Of a DNA stretch of 64,000 nucleotides, positions 21,720 through 33,244 are shown in pieces; position 1 is the stretch's first letter, and each line of letters opens with the position of its first letter. Source of the DNA: Myxocyprinus asiaticus (Eukaryota; Chordata; Actinopteri; Cypriniformes; Catostomidae); NCBI RefSeq assembly GCF_019703515.2, contig NC_059349.1, forward strand, positions 28,951,744-29,015,743, read 5' to 3'. The notes beneath the pieces are model-generated. The model searched no databases, was not told the origin of the DNA, and saw nothing but the letters and a program-made list of their open reading frames with translations. The translations under genes and the position numbers were made by a program.

Positions 21720-21963
21720 TGCATTGGAAGTAAAGATCCTTCCTCTCGGATCATGCCACACAACTCCTTGCACAGTCTCTTGTCATATCTAGACTGGACT
21801 ACTGTAATGCTCCTTCCAGAATTGCAAATGATTCAGTGTGCAGCAGCACAGCTCGTCTTTTTGTATTACTGCATCCTTAAGATGGATCGCTTATGTTGTA
21901 TCCTTCCTCATTTTGTAAGCCTCTTTGTATAGAAGGATCTGCTAAATGAATAAATGTAAATGG
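21720..21963 (+). pseudogene. LINE reverse-transcriptase C-terminal relic
   Basis: A short decayed LINE tail. CTTGTCATATCTAGACTGGA reads LVISRLDYCNA, matching the SRLDYCN motif of L2/CR1/Rex-type LINE reverse transcriptases. A fragment AAAQLVF-like follows. The end AGGATCTGCTAAATGAATAA matches the 3' tails shared by fish LINEs and SINEs. Heavily 5'-truncated. Confidence 0.55.
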
Positions 21964-23942
21964 TGCCAGCATTCGGATGGTTTAAAGACTGATATACTTT
22001 TGCTGATATTTTTGTTAAAGAACTAAATTACTCAGTAAAACGTGTATTATTTTACCTTTTAAGTTGTCTAAATTGGCATTTTTTTCAGTGGGACTACTGT
22101 TCTAGGTGGATGAACTTCTAGTAATTGGCTAGTTGCATATGATGGCCATGTCTGATATCTGGTTTAGTGAGTGTGGTCATAGCCACTTCCAGTTTCGCCA
22201 GGTGCTGCTCCAGAGACCATTGAAAATGGCATTTTATAAGAGGTGTTTATAGAAAAGGGATTTAAAATGTAATGTACCATCACAATGAAGACACATGAGG
22301 CCGATCTCATAAACATTGTGTTTATTTAAGGCTGTTGTCGGCCACAGCCACATTGTACACTCTGTAACTGTTTGGAGAACCACACTTGAAACAGCTATGA
22401 ACCCTTCTGCCCACAATCTACCCCTTGCACACCCTGAGCAGGGTGTCCCCACACACACACACATATTGTACATGAAACATTCAGGAACAGCTGTCAATGC
22501 AAGATATTACAACCCAATCAAATGCATAACACAACAATTCTTAACTATTAGAATGTAACAATAAACAACATTTCAACATGTACAGTATGTATGTAGTTAC
22601 ATCATTGCATTAAACTGATGCGCTAGGTATAAATAGTTTTTAAGTGACAAACACACAGAATGTATGACATGTATCTATTAGTGCCCGACCGATATATCAG
22701 TTGGCCGATATTAGCCTTTCACTGATATATCGGTATTTGCGTATATGTTTACCGATATGCGCATATATGAAAACTTTTTTCAGAACATATAATCCAGAAA
22801 ACAATGCTTTAGAATTGGTGTAATAAGTAGTTTGTCCAGCAGAGCGTTCTCCGACTCCACTGTTTACAGAGCTGAGCAGATGGTGGCTATGCAGACAGGG
22901 CGGAGTTAAGCGGTGCGGAGTTAAGCAGTGTCTTCTCGGTAAGTTGCTAACTAGTTTGTGAAATACATACTGGAAAGTTAATAAACAATGACCCCATCAT
23001 TTTCCCTTTTCAATATAAATAATATAACGTTAACCCTATCCCTGACAACCATGTCACTCTTGTTTATCACATCTGTTTGCTGTGGTAGCCAGCTGTAGTT
23101 TGTCAGTGCAGTCAGTAATGTAGCAGATTGAAAGGTAAGCATCAGAGCATCTTTTTGCAGCTCAGCAGACAACAGTGCAGTGGTGGATTGTGTCTGTTGA
23201 GTGTTGATTTCACGCTACATTGTTACCTAGTAGGGTTGCAATGGTATGGGATTTTCACGGTACGATAACTGTCTCAGAAAATATCACGGTTTCACGGTAT
23301 TATGGTATACGGTATTACACAATTATTATTATCAGTTACAATGACCCTTAAAGGAGTGAAAACAGATGGGTTTTTTTGGTTGAACAAATGCTTTATTATA
23401 ATTAAAACTTGAAACCATCTTTTTAAATTGAAGTATATGTAAAAAAAAGTCTCCCTTTTGAAAAGAAATAGAATAAATAAGAAAGCTCACAGAATTATAA
23501 TAATAAACCAATTATAAACATGATAAAAAAATAGCATGTAACTATAACATGTTATATAACTAAAGCATGTTAGTTTACATGTTAGCATAGCATGTTAAAT
23601 TAACTACTAAATGAAAAATAACGTCAGCTGTGTGAGCTTTTCAAGTAATATCCTATGATTATTAACAATTAACATATTCTGTAGGTGCGCGACAGCGCAG
23701 CCAGACTGCTCCTGTCTGTACCTTTAACTCAGTGGTTCTCAACTGGTTTTGCTTCAGGACCCAGATTTTACATTGGAAATCAAGTGGCGACCCACCATAG
23801 TAAAAACGTAACCTGTATTTAATGTATCCTGGGTCGCATTTCCTTTTATGTTGCAACGTTTTGTTCATGGTTTTCAAGTACAAGGACATGTATCAAGTGG
23901 CATTATGTTTGTTGTTGACGTCAACAACAAAAGGGACTGGAA

Positions 23943-24124
23943 GTTCCCTATCTGTCACTCACTCGACGTTGGTGTCGATGTAGTGACACTAGGGGTCACT
24001 CTTGGGAGCCCGAGACACCTCTGGTCTTTGATAAAAGGCCAATGAAAATTGGCGAGTGGTATTTGCATGCCACTCCCCCGAACATACGGGTATAAAAGGA
24101 GCTGGTATGCAACCACTCATTCAG
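23943..24124 (+). repeat. DIRS B left inverted terminal repeat with promoter
   Basis: Inverse of 28984-29140. It contains the octamer ATTTGCAT (24061-24068) and TATAAAAG (24091-24098). The GTCGATGTAGTGACACTAGG block lies near 23974. Confidence 0.9.
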
Positions 24125-24381
24125 ATTTTCTCTTCGGAGCCGAACGGTCATGCTCATTGAGCTGAATACTACTGTTCATTCACCTGCTGGATCTGACGGT
24201 GCATTTCAGCGGCTTCTCCCTCCTCTGCACTGGTGCACTGCAGAGAATGCCCCTGGGCGCTTCGGCAGAAAAACTAGAGAGTATATTTTCTGAAAGAGCA
24301 TTTTTCCCCTCTAAAAGAGTATATATTTCTCTAAAAGAGCGCACACATGGAACGTCTTTTTAAAGACGCGTCTTTTTAAAG

Positions 24382-25872
24382 ATGCTTTTCCGATTGTGTG
24401 TTATTCCTGGTTGTGCTCGTTATCTCTCGCCTTCTAACGGTCACGATCACTGTCTTTCGTGTCTGGAGACAGCGTTCGTGGATGGTCACATTCTCATTGC
24501 GAGAATGTGTCCATGGCAACGTTGCGGTCGCGGCTCGCCTTCGTAAGGAAGCGAGCCACCCCAGAGGCTCCCGCCTCGGTCCTTTTACCCACGGGTTTGA
24601 GGCCAGCGCGGCTAGCACTGGGGGCGATTTGGGGACCCCAATGGGACCGCCTCCGCCGGGTATCCCCCCGCGGACCTCCCATTCCCCAGCACGCTCGTCT
24701 GCCCCGATCGGGCTTCCGGGTGAGTCCGCCGGCTCGTCTCACGGCGAGTTCGACCTCTTATTCGGAGCCCGCGAAAGTAATGAGCTCTCGAGCGCAGCAT
24801 CGGAGAGCGGGCTCGTCCAGTCGGAAGCCTCAGCTGGGCTCCTCCCTTCGGGGTCGATCGCCCAGTCACAGGCTGACGCGGAGATGACGACATGCTTTCC
24901 CGGACAGCCGCGAGCGTCGGTTAGAGTGGATTTCACCACTCTTCCCTGAACCCTCGCGGCTCTGTGATTGGTTCCTGGGCTCGTGGCGCTGCTCAAAGCC
25001 ACGCCCCGCCCCGTTCCTTTCTTCCCGGAAGTGCATGAAGAGCTGACAAGGTCGCGGGAGGCACCTTTTACTGCCCGGTCCCGATCTTTTCAGCTTCCCT
25101 GCTCTCACTACCCTCGATGGTGGTGCGGCCAAGGGTTATTCGGCAATCCCCCGGTGGATAAAGGCGCTCGCGGTGCACCTATGCCCGCAGAGCGCCGCCA
25201 CCTGGCGCGGGTGCCCAAAGCCCCCATCCAAGGCCTGTAGGTTTACGTCGTCTCTGACGGTCAAAGCCTACGGCGCTGCTGGACAAGCCGCCTCCGCCCT
25301 GCACGCCATGGCTCTCCTGCAAGTCCGCCAAGGTGCTAAAGGAACTGCACGAGTGTAGTTCCGCCCCAGGATTGATGCAGGAACTGCGCTCGGCGACCGA
25401 CCTCGCTCTCCGAGCGACGGAGTTCACGGCGCGGTCTCTCGGGCGGACGATGGCCACACTAGTGGTCCAGGAGCGCCACCTTTGGCTCAACCTGGTCGAG
25501 ATGGGTGAGGCCGACAGGACACGATTCCTTGCTGCCCCCATTTCCCAGGCGGGCCTATTCGGCGACACCGTCGAGGACTTTGCCCAGCAGTTCTCGATGG
25601 TAGAGCAGTAGATGGATGCTAGCCGGCTTGTCCTGCCCCGGCGTGGCTCAAGATCCCGCACCCCATCTACTCATCGCCGAAGGCGTCCCCCTGCGGTGAC
25701 TGCACCGGCTCCGCCGCAGCCCGCCCCTCCGGCCCGGCCCCAGCGTGGAGCCCACCGCAGGAAGCCGACGCCACCCGTCTCATAGCCGGCACCGAAGAAC
25801 ACACGGAGGTCTTCGAAGCGCCCCTGAGACGGGCGACCCAGGGACAACGAAACCCGCTGCTCTGGAGCTGGT
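24382..25872 (+). pseudogene. DIRS B gag-like ORF, frameshifted
   Basis: ATG at 24382 (MLFRLCVIPGCARYLS). The Cys/His module is interrupted by a 1-nt loss at GTGGATGGTCA, where DIRS A has GTGGATGAGTCA; the same loss is in DIRS D. Downstream blocks, in changing frames, include LAFVRKRATPEA, PEVHEELTRSREAPF, LHAMALLQV, LWLNLVEMGEADRTRF and GLFGDTVEDFAQQFS. A basic Pro/Arg tail follows to about 25870. Presumed structural RNA-binding protein. Confidence 0.75.
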
Positions 25873-26035
25873 AAGCAGATCTTCTTTTTGTTACCTTTTG
25901 CATTTAATTGCGCTGCATGCCCAAGTGGCTGCAGTACTCAAGAGCTCAGCAAGAGTGGTTTCCTTGTTCCCTGGGTCACATATTCGGTGTGTACGGCTGG
26001 CATCATGACCACCGTCCACCACTCCATTTGGCAGG

Positions 26036-27350
26036 TTGGCGCTCCAGCGGCGGTCTCCCGCCCTGAGCGCCCAGCTGTGGCACAAATCCGCCCCCGATGT
26101 GACAGTCTCCACGGGTCATGAGGACAGGCCTCTTCCTCCCCCGTCCCAGGCTGTTCCGGGGGTGGTCACAAGGAGCCAGGTAAGTGCTTCGATGTCCTCG
26201 GACTCAGCATGGCCACAATGTGGCGTGGCACCTCAAGCTCCGTCCCGCCGCGAGGCCCCACCCGCCGGTACATCCGATGACGTTGTCCCTTTGGTCCCCC
26301 TTGCGCGGAACTCGGACGCATGGCTTGCGCTTTCCAGTCCGTCACGAGGGCTGGTCCGGACCGTCCGACTCGGCTGCACGATTCACTTCGCTGGACATCC
26401 GCCCAGGTCCAGCGGTGTCCACTTCACCTTGGTGAAAGACGGAAACGCTGCTACCTTGCGCGGAGATCGCTACCCTCCTACGGAAGGATGCGATAGAACC
26501 TGTCCCTCCAGCCGAGATGAAGAAGGGGTTTTACAGCCCCTACTTCATTGTACCGAAAAAAGGCGGTGGGTTGCGGCCAATCTTGGACCTGCGAGTACTG
26601 AACCGGGCATTACACAGACTCCCGTTCAAGATGCTGACGCAAAGACGCATTCTAGCGAGCGTCTGGCATCAAGATTGGTTCGCGGCGGTAGACCCGAAGG
26701 ATGCGTTCTTTCACGCCTCGATCCTTCCTCGACACAGACCCTTCCTGCGGTTCGCGTTCGAGGGTCAGGCGTATCGGTACAAGTCCTCCCTTTCGGCCTG
26801 TCCCTGTCTCCTCGCATCTTTACGAAGATTGCAGAGGCTGCCCTTGCCCCATTAAGGGAGGTGAGCATTCGCGTTCTCAACTATCTCGACGACTGGCTAA
26901 TCCTAGCTCACTCTCGAGACGGGTTATGCGCACACAGGGACCTGGTGCTCTCACACCTCAGCCGACTAGGGCTTCGGGTCAGCTGGGAAAAGAGCAAGCT
27001 CCTCCCGGTTCAGAGCATCTCTTTTCTCGGTTTGGAGTTGGACTCAGTCTCCTTGACGGCGCACCTTACGAACGAGCACACCCAGTCGTTGCTGGCCTGT
27101 TTGAAGGCGTTCAAACAGAAAACAGCGGTTCCACTGAAACATTTTCAGAGGCTCCTGGGGCATATGGCATCCTCGGCGGTGGCCACCCCGCTCGGGTTGA
27201 TGCATATGAGGCCGCTTCAGCACTGGCTCCAGACTCGAGTCCCGAGACGGGCATGGCACCACGGGACACACCGCGTGGCCATTACGTCGGTCTATCACCG
27301 TCTTTTCAGCCCTTGGACCGACCTCTCGTTTCCACGAGCAGGTGTTCCGC
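26036..27350 (+). pseudogene. DIRS B reverse transcriptase
   Basis: RT is recognised by DAIEPVPPAEMKKGFYSPYF, GGGLRPILDLRVLNRAL, VLPFGLSLSPRIFTKIAEAA and the intact palm motif LNYLDDWLILAHSRD (about 26875-26920). The connection follows (KSKLLPVQSISFLGLELD). A 465-codon open frame spans the region, but its middle part (about 26455-26785) is out of register. The true RT frame there is the one at 26517-26855. A 2-nt loss near 26455 (also in DIRS D) and another indel near 26782 flank this segment. Confidence 0.82.
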
Positions 27351-28057
27351 CAGAACTGAATCCCTCCAGGCCACGCCTTGTTCCCTCATCGGACCTCTGT
27401 AGTTTTTCAGGGTCTACAGAGAGCCCCCTTTGAGTTTTGCAGTCAGCCGGGCTTAAGGCACTCTCCTTGAAGACTGCCCTCCTGACTGAGCTCACTTCCA
27501 TCAAGAGGGTAGGTGACCTGCAATCATTCTCTGTCAGCAAAACGTGCCTGGAGTTCGGTCCGGGCTATTCTCACGTGATCCTGAGACCTCTGACCAGGCT
27601 ATGTGCCCAAGGTTCCCACCACTCCTTTTAGGGACCAGGTGTTGAACCTGCAAGCGCTGCCCCAGGAGGAGGCAGACCCAGCCCTGTCGTTGCTGTGTCC
27701 GGTGCGCGCTTTACGCATCTATTTGGATCGCACGCAGAGCTTTAGAATCTCTAAGCAGCTCTTTGTCTGCTTTGGTGCACAGTGGAAAAGAAGCGCTGTC
27801 TCCAAGCAGAGGATCGCCCACTGGCTCATTGACGCCATAACTATGGCATGTCTCGCCCAAAACATGCCGCCCCCGGTAGGGCTATGAGCCCATTCTACCC
27901 GTGGTGTAGTGGCTTCTTGGGCCCTGGCCAGAGGTGCCTCTCTAACAGACATTGCAGAGCAGTGGGCTGGGCAACACCCAGCACCTTTGCAAGGTTCTAC
28001 AACCTCCGGGTGGAACCGGTTTCATCCCAGGTAGTGGCACGCAACACAAGCGGATAA
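27351..28057 (+). pseudogene. DIRS B tyrosine recombinase (YR)
   Basis: Tyrosine recombinase that would integrate the circular cDNA. Catalytic motifs: the first Arg in TSIKRVGDLQ (about 27500), H-x-x-R in AHSTRG (27890-27907), and the nucleophile Tyr in FARFYNL (27985-28005). The N-terminal core-binding half is missing because the deletion joins RT to LNPSRPRLVPSSDL. Breaks: an extra base near 27590, a TGA at 27886-27888 just before AHSTRG where DIRS D has Arg (CGA), and a frame change near 27950. Confidence 0.85.
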
Positions 28058-28806
28058 GCCCGGGATAGCCAGCCGGGTGTATCGCTTGCACATAGCGCCT
28101 TCCACCTCCTTTTGAGCTGAAGACATGCGCTGTTAATTCCCAGTAGTGTTCACAAAAGTTGTTTTCTGGTTGACTTCCTCCGAGCCCTGTGGCAGTCGAG
28201 TTTTCGGAGAGACTCGCTGCCGGCCCAGTACACGCGCTAACTAAGAGCCCGGTTCTGGGGTAGGTGCTCCGCATGTGGTGGTTCCCTGTAAGGCTAACCC
28301 CATGCGATCTATATCTTCCGCTAGTTCGTTTCCCTACTGGCAAACTGCGTCTTCCTTGGGCAGAGCCCCTCAGTCTCCATGTTGTAGTAACTCCTCCCCC
28401 ACTGGGCAGGATCTACCTTGAAGGCTCTCCACATGGTTGGAAAGACCATGTGATGTATTCTTCCACTTAAATATCCCCCCTCTCTTGGGGCGAGGTGTGG
28501 TCTCCGCGGTGTCCTCCCCTTGGGAGGGACACCCCCCGACTAGACCTGGCGGCCCAGTCAGATAATCCCCATTCTTTTTTAGGGAGTGGAAAAAGAGAAG
28601 GGGAAAGAGGCCACGACTGCGTTAAGCCTGTCTCTATCTCTGGGTAGTCGACTTGTCCCCAAAAAGGGCCGTTTGACACTCATAACTGTGTTGGGGGAGG
28701 TTACGTGTCGACCTGGTGCGCTGGCTATGAGGCACACAGCAAGTTTGCCCACCACACACCGCCAGTTCACGTAACACAGTTCAGCCTTGTGGCGTTTTGT
28801 ATAGGG

Positions 28807-28919
28807 ACCCCTAGTGTCACTACATCGACACCAACGTCGAGTGAGTGACAGATAGGGAACGTCATGGTTACTGGTGTAACCTCCGTTCCCTGATGGAGGG
28901 AACGAGACGTTGGTCCCTC
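28807..28919 (+). repeat. DIRS B internal complementary region
   Basis: This segment is complementary to the extreme left end and extreme right end joined together, so it bridges both termini. It reads GATAGGGAAC/GTCATGGTTAC across the junction. In DIRS elements this region templates completion and circularisation of the cDNA. It directly follows the recombinase and its 3' sequence. Confidence 0.88.
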
Positions 28920-28983
28920 CTGCCACAACGCTGAACTACCCGCTGAAATGGCCGGACCTTATATCAGCTCCTCAGCGTAAAAC

Positions 28984-29191
28984 CTGAATGAGTGGTTGCA
29001 TACCAGCTCCTTTTATACCCGTATGTTTGGGGGAGTGGCATGCAAATACCACTCGCCAATTTTCATTGGCCTTTTATCAAAGACCAGAGGTGTCTCGGGC
29101 TCCCAAGAGTGACCCCTAGTGTCACTACATCGACACCAACGTCTCGTTCCCTCCATCAGGGAACGGAGGTTACACCAGTAACCATGACGTT
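28984..29191 (+). repeat. DIRS B right inverted terminal repeat
   Basis: 28984-29140 is the inverse of the left terminus. The last ~50 bp carry the GTTCCCT/AGGGAAC and GGTTAC/GTAACC hairpins and end in GTT. Confidence 0.9.
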
Positions 29192-30000
29192 TTCTCTCCC
29201 CCTTTTAAAAATTGAAGAGCATATTTACTTATATGAACCCATTATTATCCCGTTTGTTTCCTAATTTCAAACATAATTCAAACAGAACAAACATATTTCA
29301 CAGGAGGAAAGGCTCCTCATTACCATGGTTAGGTCAGTGTAGCTAGTCTTAAATAATATTAATAATAATAACAAATTATAGTATTTATGAACAAATAAAT
29401 AGTAGCTGAAACACATCTTGAAACTTTAACTACAACTGCCACTGTTGATATAAAATGAGCTCTAATAGATTCTACCTTTAGATTATTTCATATGAAACTA
29501 TAACATTTTGTCAAAATATAACAGTTACTTTTACTCATGTAAAATTGTGAAACAGTTTTGTAAAGGTGATGATGTATAATGGGAAAAAAAATGTGCGCAT
29601 AGCACAGTGTTGCTCTTTTCCTCCTCAGTGCTGTTTGGCCTGTCAGGGCTGCCTACTGTTTGAGAGGTTTGACTTGACTTCCTCCATAACCCTTTAAACT
29701 AGAAAAGTCTCACAAGAATTGAAATTGGTCACATCAGTTGCTCTGCAATATTGAGGGAAGCCCGGTTGTTGCACACGCGCACCAGAAAGCAGAGCATATC
29801 ATTAGCACGAGCTGGTTCTGTTACACACAGATGAGAAGCCTTTAACTGATTGCGAGACATTAAATCTGCCTCAGCAGTCCTAAATAGGCTATCACTTGGG
29901 TGGCTGCCAAAATATCTTCAATGGGAGAACCATGGCATTGTTCTTTCCCTGCTGTCCGTGACCCAGTCCGAATAGACCTGCGACCCACCAGTTGAGAAAC

Positions 30001-32420
30001 GTCCTGATGGAGGGAACGAGACTTTGTGTCGATGTAGTGACACTAGGGGTTCGATCTTTGTGCCAGCGGTACCTAGGGGACGGCTGGATTTACCGTGCAG
30101 GGTGGTTGGCGGCAAAGCAGAGCAGGCGCCCCACCTGGAAGACAGCCCAGGGGGGGCGTGCTGCTCCACAAGCCCGCAACGGTGGCCGGTGACTGGGGTG
30201 GGCGAGTGACCCCAGAGACCAGCACACTTACCTGTTCGCCGGCTGTCTCTCAACGGAGAACAAGGGAACGGGAGGTACTCGCATTCGCATGATTGACTGG
30301 AAAGATTTCCAGCGCCTGGCCGTCATGAGTGCGCTACCCAGGGAATGAGGAAACTGCTGTTTTACTGACCATAGTGGCGCAGAGGCTGAGAGGGTACCCG
30401 GCGATATAATACTTACCATGCACTGGCCCAGGGGTGATGGTGGGGCTGGAGAGTTCACCAGGGCCAGACCGGTCAGAGTCAGTCACCTCATCCCCAGGTT
30501 GCTCATGCCAGGGCCGCCTCGAAGCCCGTCCGGGTTTCTTGGGGGCCGGCTGACGGGCAGGTGGAGCTGACTTCCTGTGGGAGGATCTTCTTCTATGAGG
30601 CTGGCATACAGGCTCCGATGGTACAGGAGCCGGGGCCGACATCGCTGGGGAACAGCTCTGGCGAGAAGCAGACGGGGCACAGGACTTCGGAGGCCTGAAG
30701 GCAGCCGAGTCACGCCATGGTAAGATATGCTTAATCGATTCCTCACCGTCATGTACTGATGGGCGAATCCTCGACGGTGTCACCAAAAAGCCCCCCTTGG
30801 GAGATTGGCGCATTGAGAAAGCAGACTTTCTCGGCGTCACGCATCTCTGAAAGGTTGAGCCACAGGTGCTGCTCTTGGACCACAAGAGTGGACATCGTCT
30901 GGCCCAGGGCGCATGCCATGACTTTCGTCGCCCGTAAGGCAAGGTCGGTCACAGTACGCAGTTGCTGCATCAGCCCTGGGTCGGTTCTACCCTCGAGCAG
31001 ATCTTTCAGTGCCTTGGCCCGGTGGACCTGCATGATGGCCATGGCGTGCAGGGCGGAAGCGGCTTGACCCGCAGCCTTGTAAGCCTTCGTCATTAATGAG
31101 GAAGAGAACTTACAGGCCTTGGAAGGGATCCTTGGTCGGTCGCGCCAGGTGGCTGCGCCCTACGAGCATAAATGCACCGCAACAGCACACTCTACCTGGG
31201 GGAGCTCAACATATCCCTTAGCCGCTCTGCCGTCAAGGGTAGTTAGGATGGACGAGCCCACGAAGTGTGTATGGGCAGGTTTTTTTTTTTTAAAGGTGCC
31301 ATCCATGAATTCGTTAGCTCCTCGTGCACTTCTGGGAAGAAAGGCACCAGGGCAGGGCGCGGCCGTGAGTCATGCTCCGAGCCCAGAAATCAATCATCCA
31401 GCCCCGAATGCTCATGGCAGTGTGGAGGGTTCCATTTCAGCCCGATATTCGCAGCCTCCCGGGCAAGCACGGCTGCCATCTCAGCATCCTCCTCATCCTG
31501 TGCTCTACTGCCAGTGGGCGGGATCTCAGAAGATTCGTCCACTTCCGATAGCAGAAGCCCACCCTCTGATGATGCGACCGAAAGTTCATCCTCGTCGCGA
31601 GCCGCGAATGACACATTAAATCCGCCCTGAGGCGGACCACCTGTATTGCTCGACAGCTCTTCCTGATAGAACGAGTGTGCTGGGGGATGGGAGGTCCGCG
31701 GGGGTTGAGCCAGAAAAAACGCTCCCATATCCACATCCAGATCGCCCGCGGTTCTTGCCGACCCGGCCGGCTGAGCATCAGCCCAGGACGGAGCGGGTTG
31801 GGGAGCAGCCGTGGTGGCTCCTTGCTTCATGAAGAAGGAAGTGAGTCATGACCGCAATGTTCTGATGGCAATTTTCTCGCAGTGAGAACATAACTCTTCC
31901 ACGAAAGCTGCCTCGGCGTGCTGGCGCCCCAAGCACTCGAGACAGATTTCATGGCTGTCTGAAGGAGAGAGATAACGGCCACATCCAGTAGCACAAATGC
32001 GGAAGGACATCTTTAAAAAGACGCCAAGCATTTGCGCAAGCTCTTTTAGAAGGAAATATTCTCTTTTGTATATACTCTTTTAGCACCTGCGGACTCAGCC
32101 GCCGAAGCGCCCAGGGGAAGCACAACATTCGACCGTGCGAGGGTGACCGCTGATATGCGCTGTAAAATCCAGCAGTGTAAGCGAAAGGTGAGAGGACGAA
32201 CACAATACATGCATTCGGCTCCAAGGAAAAAATCTGAATGAGTGGTGCATGCCTTCTCCTTTTATACCCGTATGTCCAGGGGCGGAGAGTGGCATGCAAA
32301 TTCCACTTGCCAATTCTCATTGGCCTTTTCTATTTTAAACAAAGGTGATTGGGGCTCTAAAGATCGAACCCCTAGTGTCACTAAATCGACACAATGTCGA
32401 GTGAGTGACAAACAGGGAAC
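30001..32420 (-). mobile_element. DIRS element C, gag-only deletion derivative of a diverged subfamily
   Basis: The outer left end (30001-30060) contains GTCGATGTAGTGACACTAGG. The outer right end (about 32345-32420) contains its inverse, with GTGAGTGACA and CAGGGAAC at the tip. Only gag is recognisable between them. RT, RNase H, methyltransferase, recombinase and a full internal complementary region are absent. Its gag is clearly more diverged from A, B and D than these are from each other. It is inserted inside the right terminus of hAT-type element 2. Confidence 0.82.
30440..32010 (-). pseudogene. DIRS C gag-like ORF
   Basis: On the minus strand the N-terminal piece (about 32010-31846) reads MSFRICATGCGRYLS, then HEICLECLG and ELCSHCEK, a complete Cys/His module like that of DIRS A. 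The middle (31830-31390) is acidic and Ser-rich. The helical block follows (31093-30749) with ALHAMAIMQVHRAKALKDLL, LWLNLSEM and GLFGDTVED. A basic Pro/Arg-rich part comes in another frame (about 30750-30450). Stops and frame changes near 31846, 31390 and 30760 break it. Confidence 0.75.
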
Positions 32421-33064
32421 ACTGCTTTAACTCACACACACACTCACTTATGTCAGACCCCCTCGCCTCTCTTCTCTCTGACATTTTCTCCGCTGCATGT
32501 GTGTGTCTGGCATAAATTGACGAGTCTGACAGGCAGACGAGGAGGAAAGGAGATGCGCACACACAGGTGAAATTCTCTGTCCGGTTGCATTTTTTTTCTC
32601 AATACTGTAGATAAGCAAATGTACATGGTATGATAACTGTCAATTTTCATACCGTGGTATACCGTGAAACCGGTATACCGCTGCAACCCTATTACCTAGT
32701 TGGTGTGACGCAATGCTGGTCTATCTTTTACTCTCCGTGACAACGAGCTTATAGCTAACTAGCTAAGCACATAGCTACTTTCATTGCTTGTCAGCTGAGT
32801 GGAAGCTAATGTGTAAACATGTATTCACCAAACTGTTTTTTTCAGGATTCATAGTTTGGTATCCCCTTCAGCCGAACAATTCCAGTCGTTGCATTTATAA
32901 AATGTAATATTTAAAAGTCTGGTTTTCCACCATTGAAAGTTTCCCCTGAACTTGTGTAGCAGAATACGGTGTAACACTGCTGCTGCTGTTTTTCTTTTGA
33001 GTCTGCATGTGTAAATGATTCTTGTGTTACAACCTGCCAATAATTGACTGGCAATATTAAAACA

Positions 33065-33244
33065 GTCAGCATTTGACTGATACTAAACAGTACTATTAAT
33101 GTTTATTTAGCTATTTATTTTATTTGTATTTATTCTTTATTTTAATGGTCAGCATTTGACTGATACTAAACAGTACTGATGTTTATGTAGCTATTTATTT
33201 TATTTTTATTTATTCTTTATTTTAATGGTCAGCAATTGACTGAT
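33065..33244. repeat. Tandem repeat, unit about 80-83 bp
   Basis: The block GTCAGCATTTGACTGATAC starts at 33065 and 33148, and a variant starts at 33228, so the period is 83 then 80 bp and there are about 2.2 copies. It abuts the LTR start at 33245. Confidence 0.85.

Larger units (their letters stand above)
23943..29191 (+). mobile_element. DIRS element B
   Basis: It begins at GTT (23943-23945) and ends at GTT (29189-29191). It has inverted termini (23943-24124 against 28984-29140), an internal complementary region (28807-28919), and gag, RT and tyrosine-recombinase regions. RNase H and the methyltransferase-like domain are deleted: RT sequence joins recombinase sequence near 27350. DIRS elements integrate as circles by tyrosine recombinase and make no target duplication, and none is seen. 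It is inserted in hAT-type element 2. Confidence 0.93.
23730..32424. mobile_element. hAT-type element 2, nested in element 1 and split by two DIRS elements
   Basis: The left terminus CAGTGGTTCTCAACTGG starts at 23730. The right terminus is split: GTTGAGAAAC (29991-30000) resumes as ACTG (32421-32424) after DIRS C, giving the inverted terminus with one mismatch. The 8-bp duplication CTTTAACT is exact (23722-23729 and 32425-32432). Own sequence is 23730-23942 and 29192-30000. It is non-coding. Confidence 0.85.
23231..32691. mobile_element. hAT-type non-autonomous element 1, carrying nested insertions
   Basis: Terminal inverted repeats: TAGGGTTGCAATGGTAT at 23231, and the inverse of TAGGGTTGCAGCGGTAT ending at 32691. 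An exact 8-bp target duplication, TTACCTAG, flanks them at 23223-23230 and 32692-32699. Eight-bp duplications with a YAGGGTTGC terminus are the hAT signature. Own sequence remains at about 23231-23721 and 32433-32691; the rest is inserted. No transposase is encoded. Confidence 0.88.
22679..33050. repeat. Outermost DNA-repeat host of the nested stack (one end only)
   Basis: It begins with GTGCCCGACCGATATATCAG at about 22681, an end typical of a widespread fish DNA-transposon family, and continues to 23222. The sequence then resumes at 32700 after the hAT-type insertion. The right boundary is not identifiable; 33050 is only where resemblance to anything fades. It is non-coding. Confidence 0.4.

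Noticed and set aside
26036..27433. A single intact 465-residue protein in DIRS B
   Set aside because: The frame is open, but the middle part is translated out of register. RT blocks are read in another frame at 26517-26855, so it is a chance opening between frameshifts.
23943..29191. DIRS B as an LTR retrotransposon or endogenous retrovirus
   Set aside because: The termini are inverted, not direct. There is no integrase or target duplication, and a tyrosine recombinase and internal complementary region are present.
30001..32420. DIRS C as a complete element on the plus strand
   Set aside because: The plus-strand frames (for example 31119-31619) are antisense to gag. The Cys/His module and the LWLNL block are on the minus strand, and no RT or recombinase is present.
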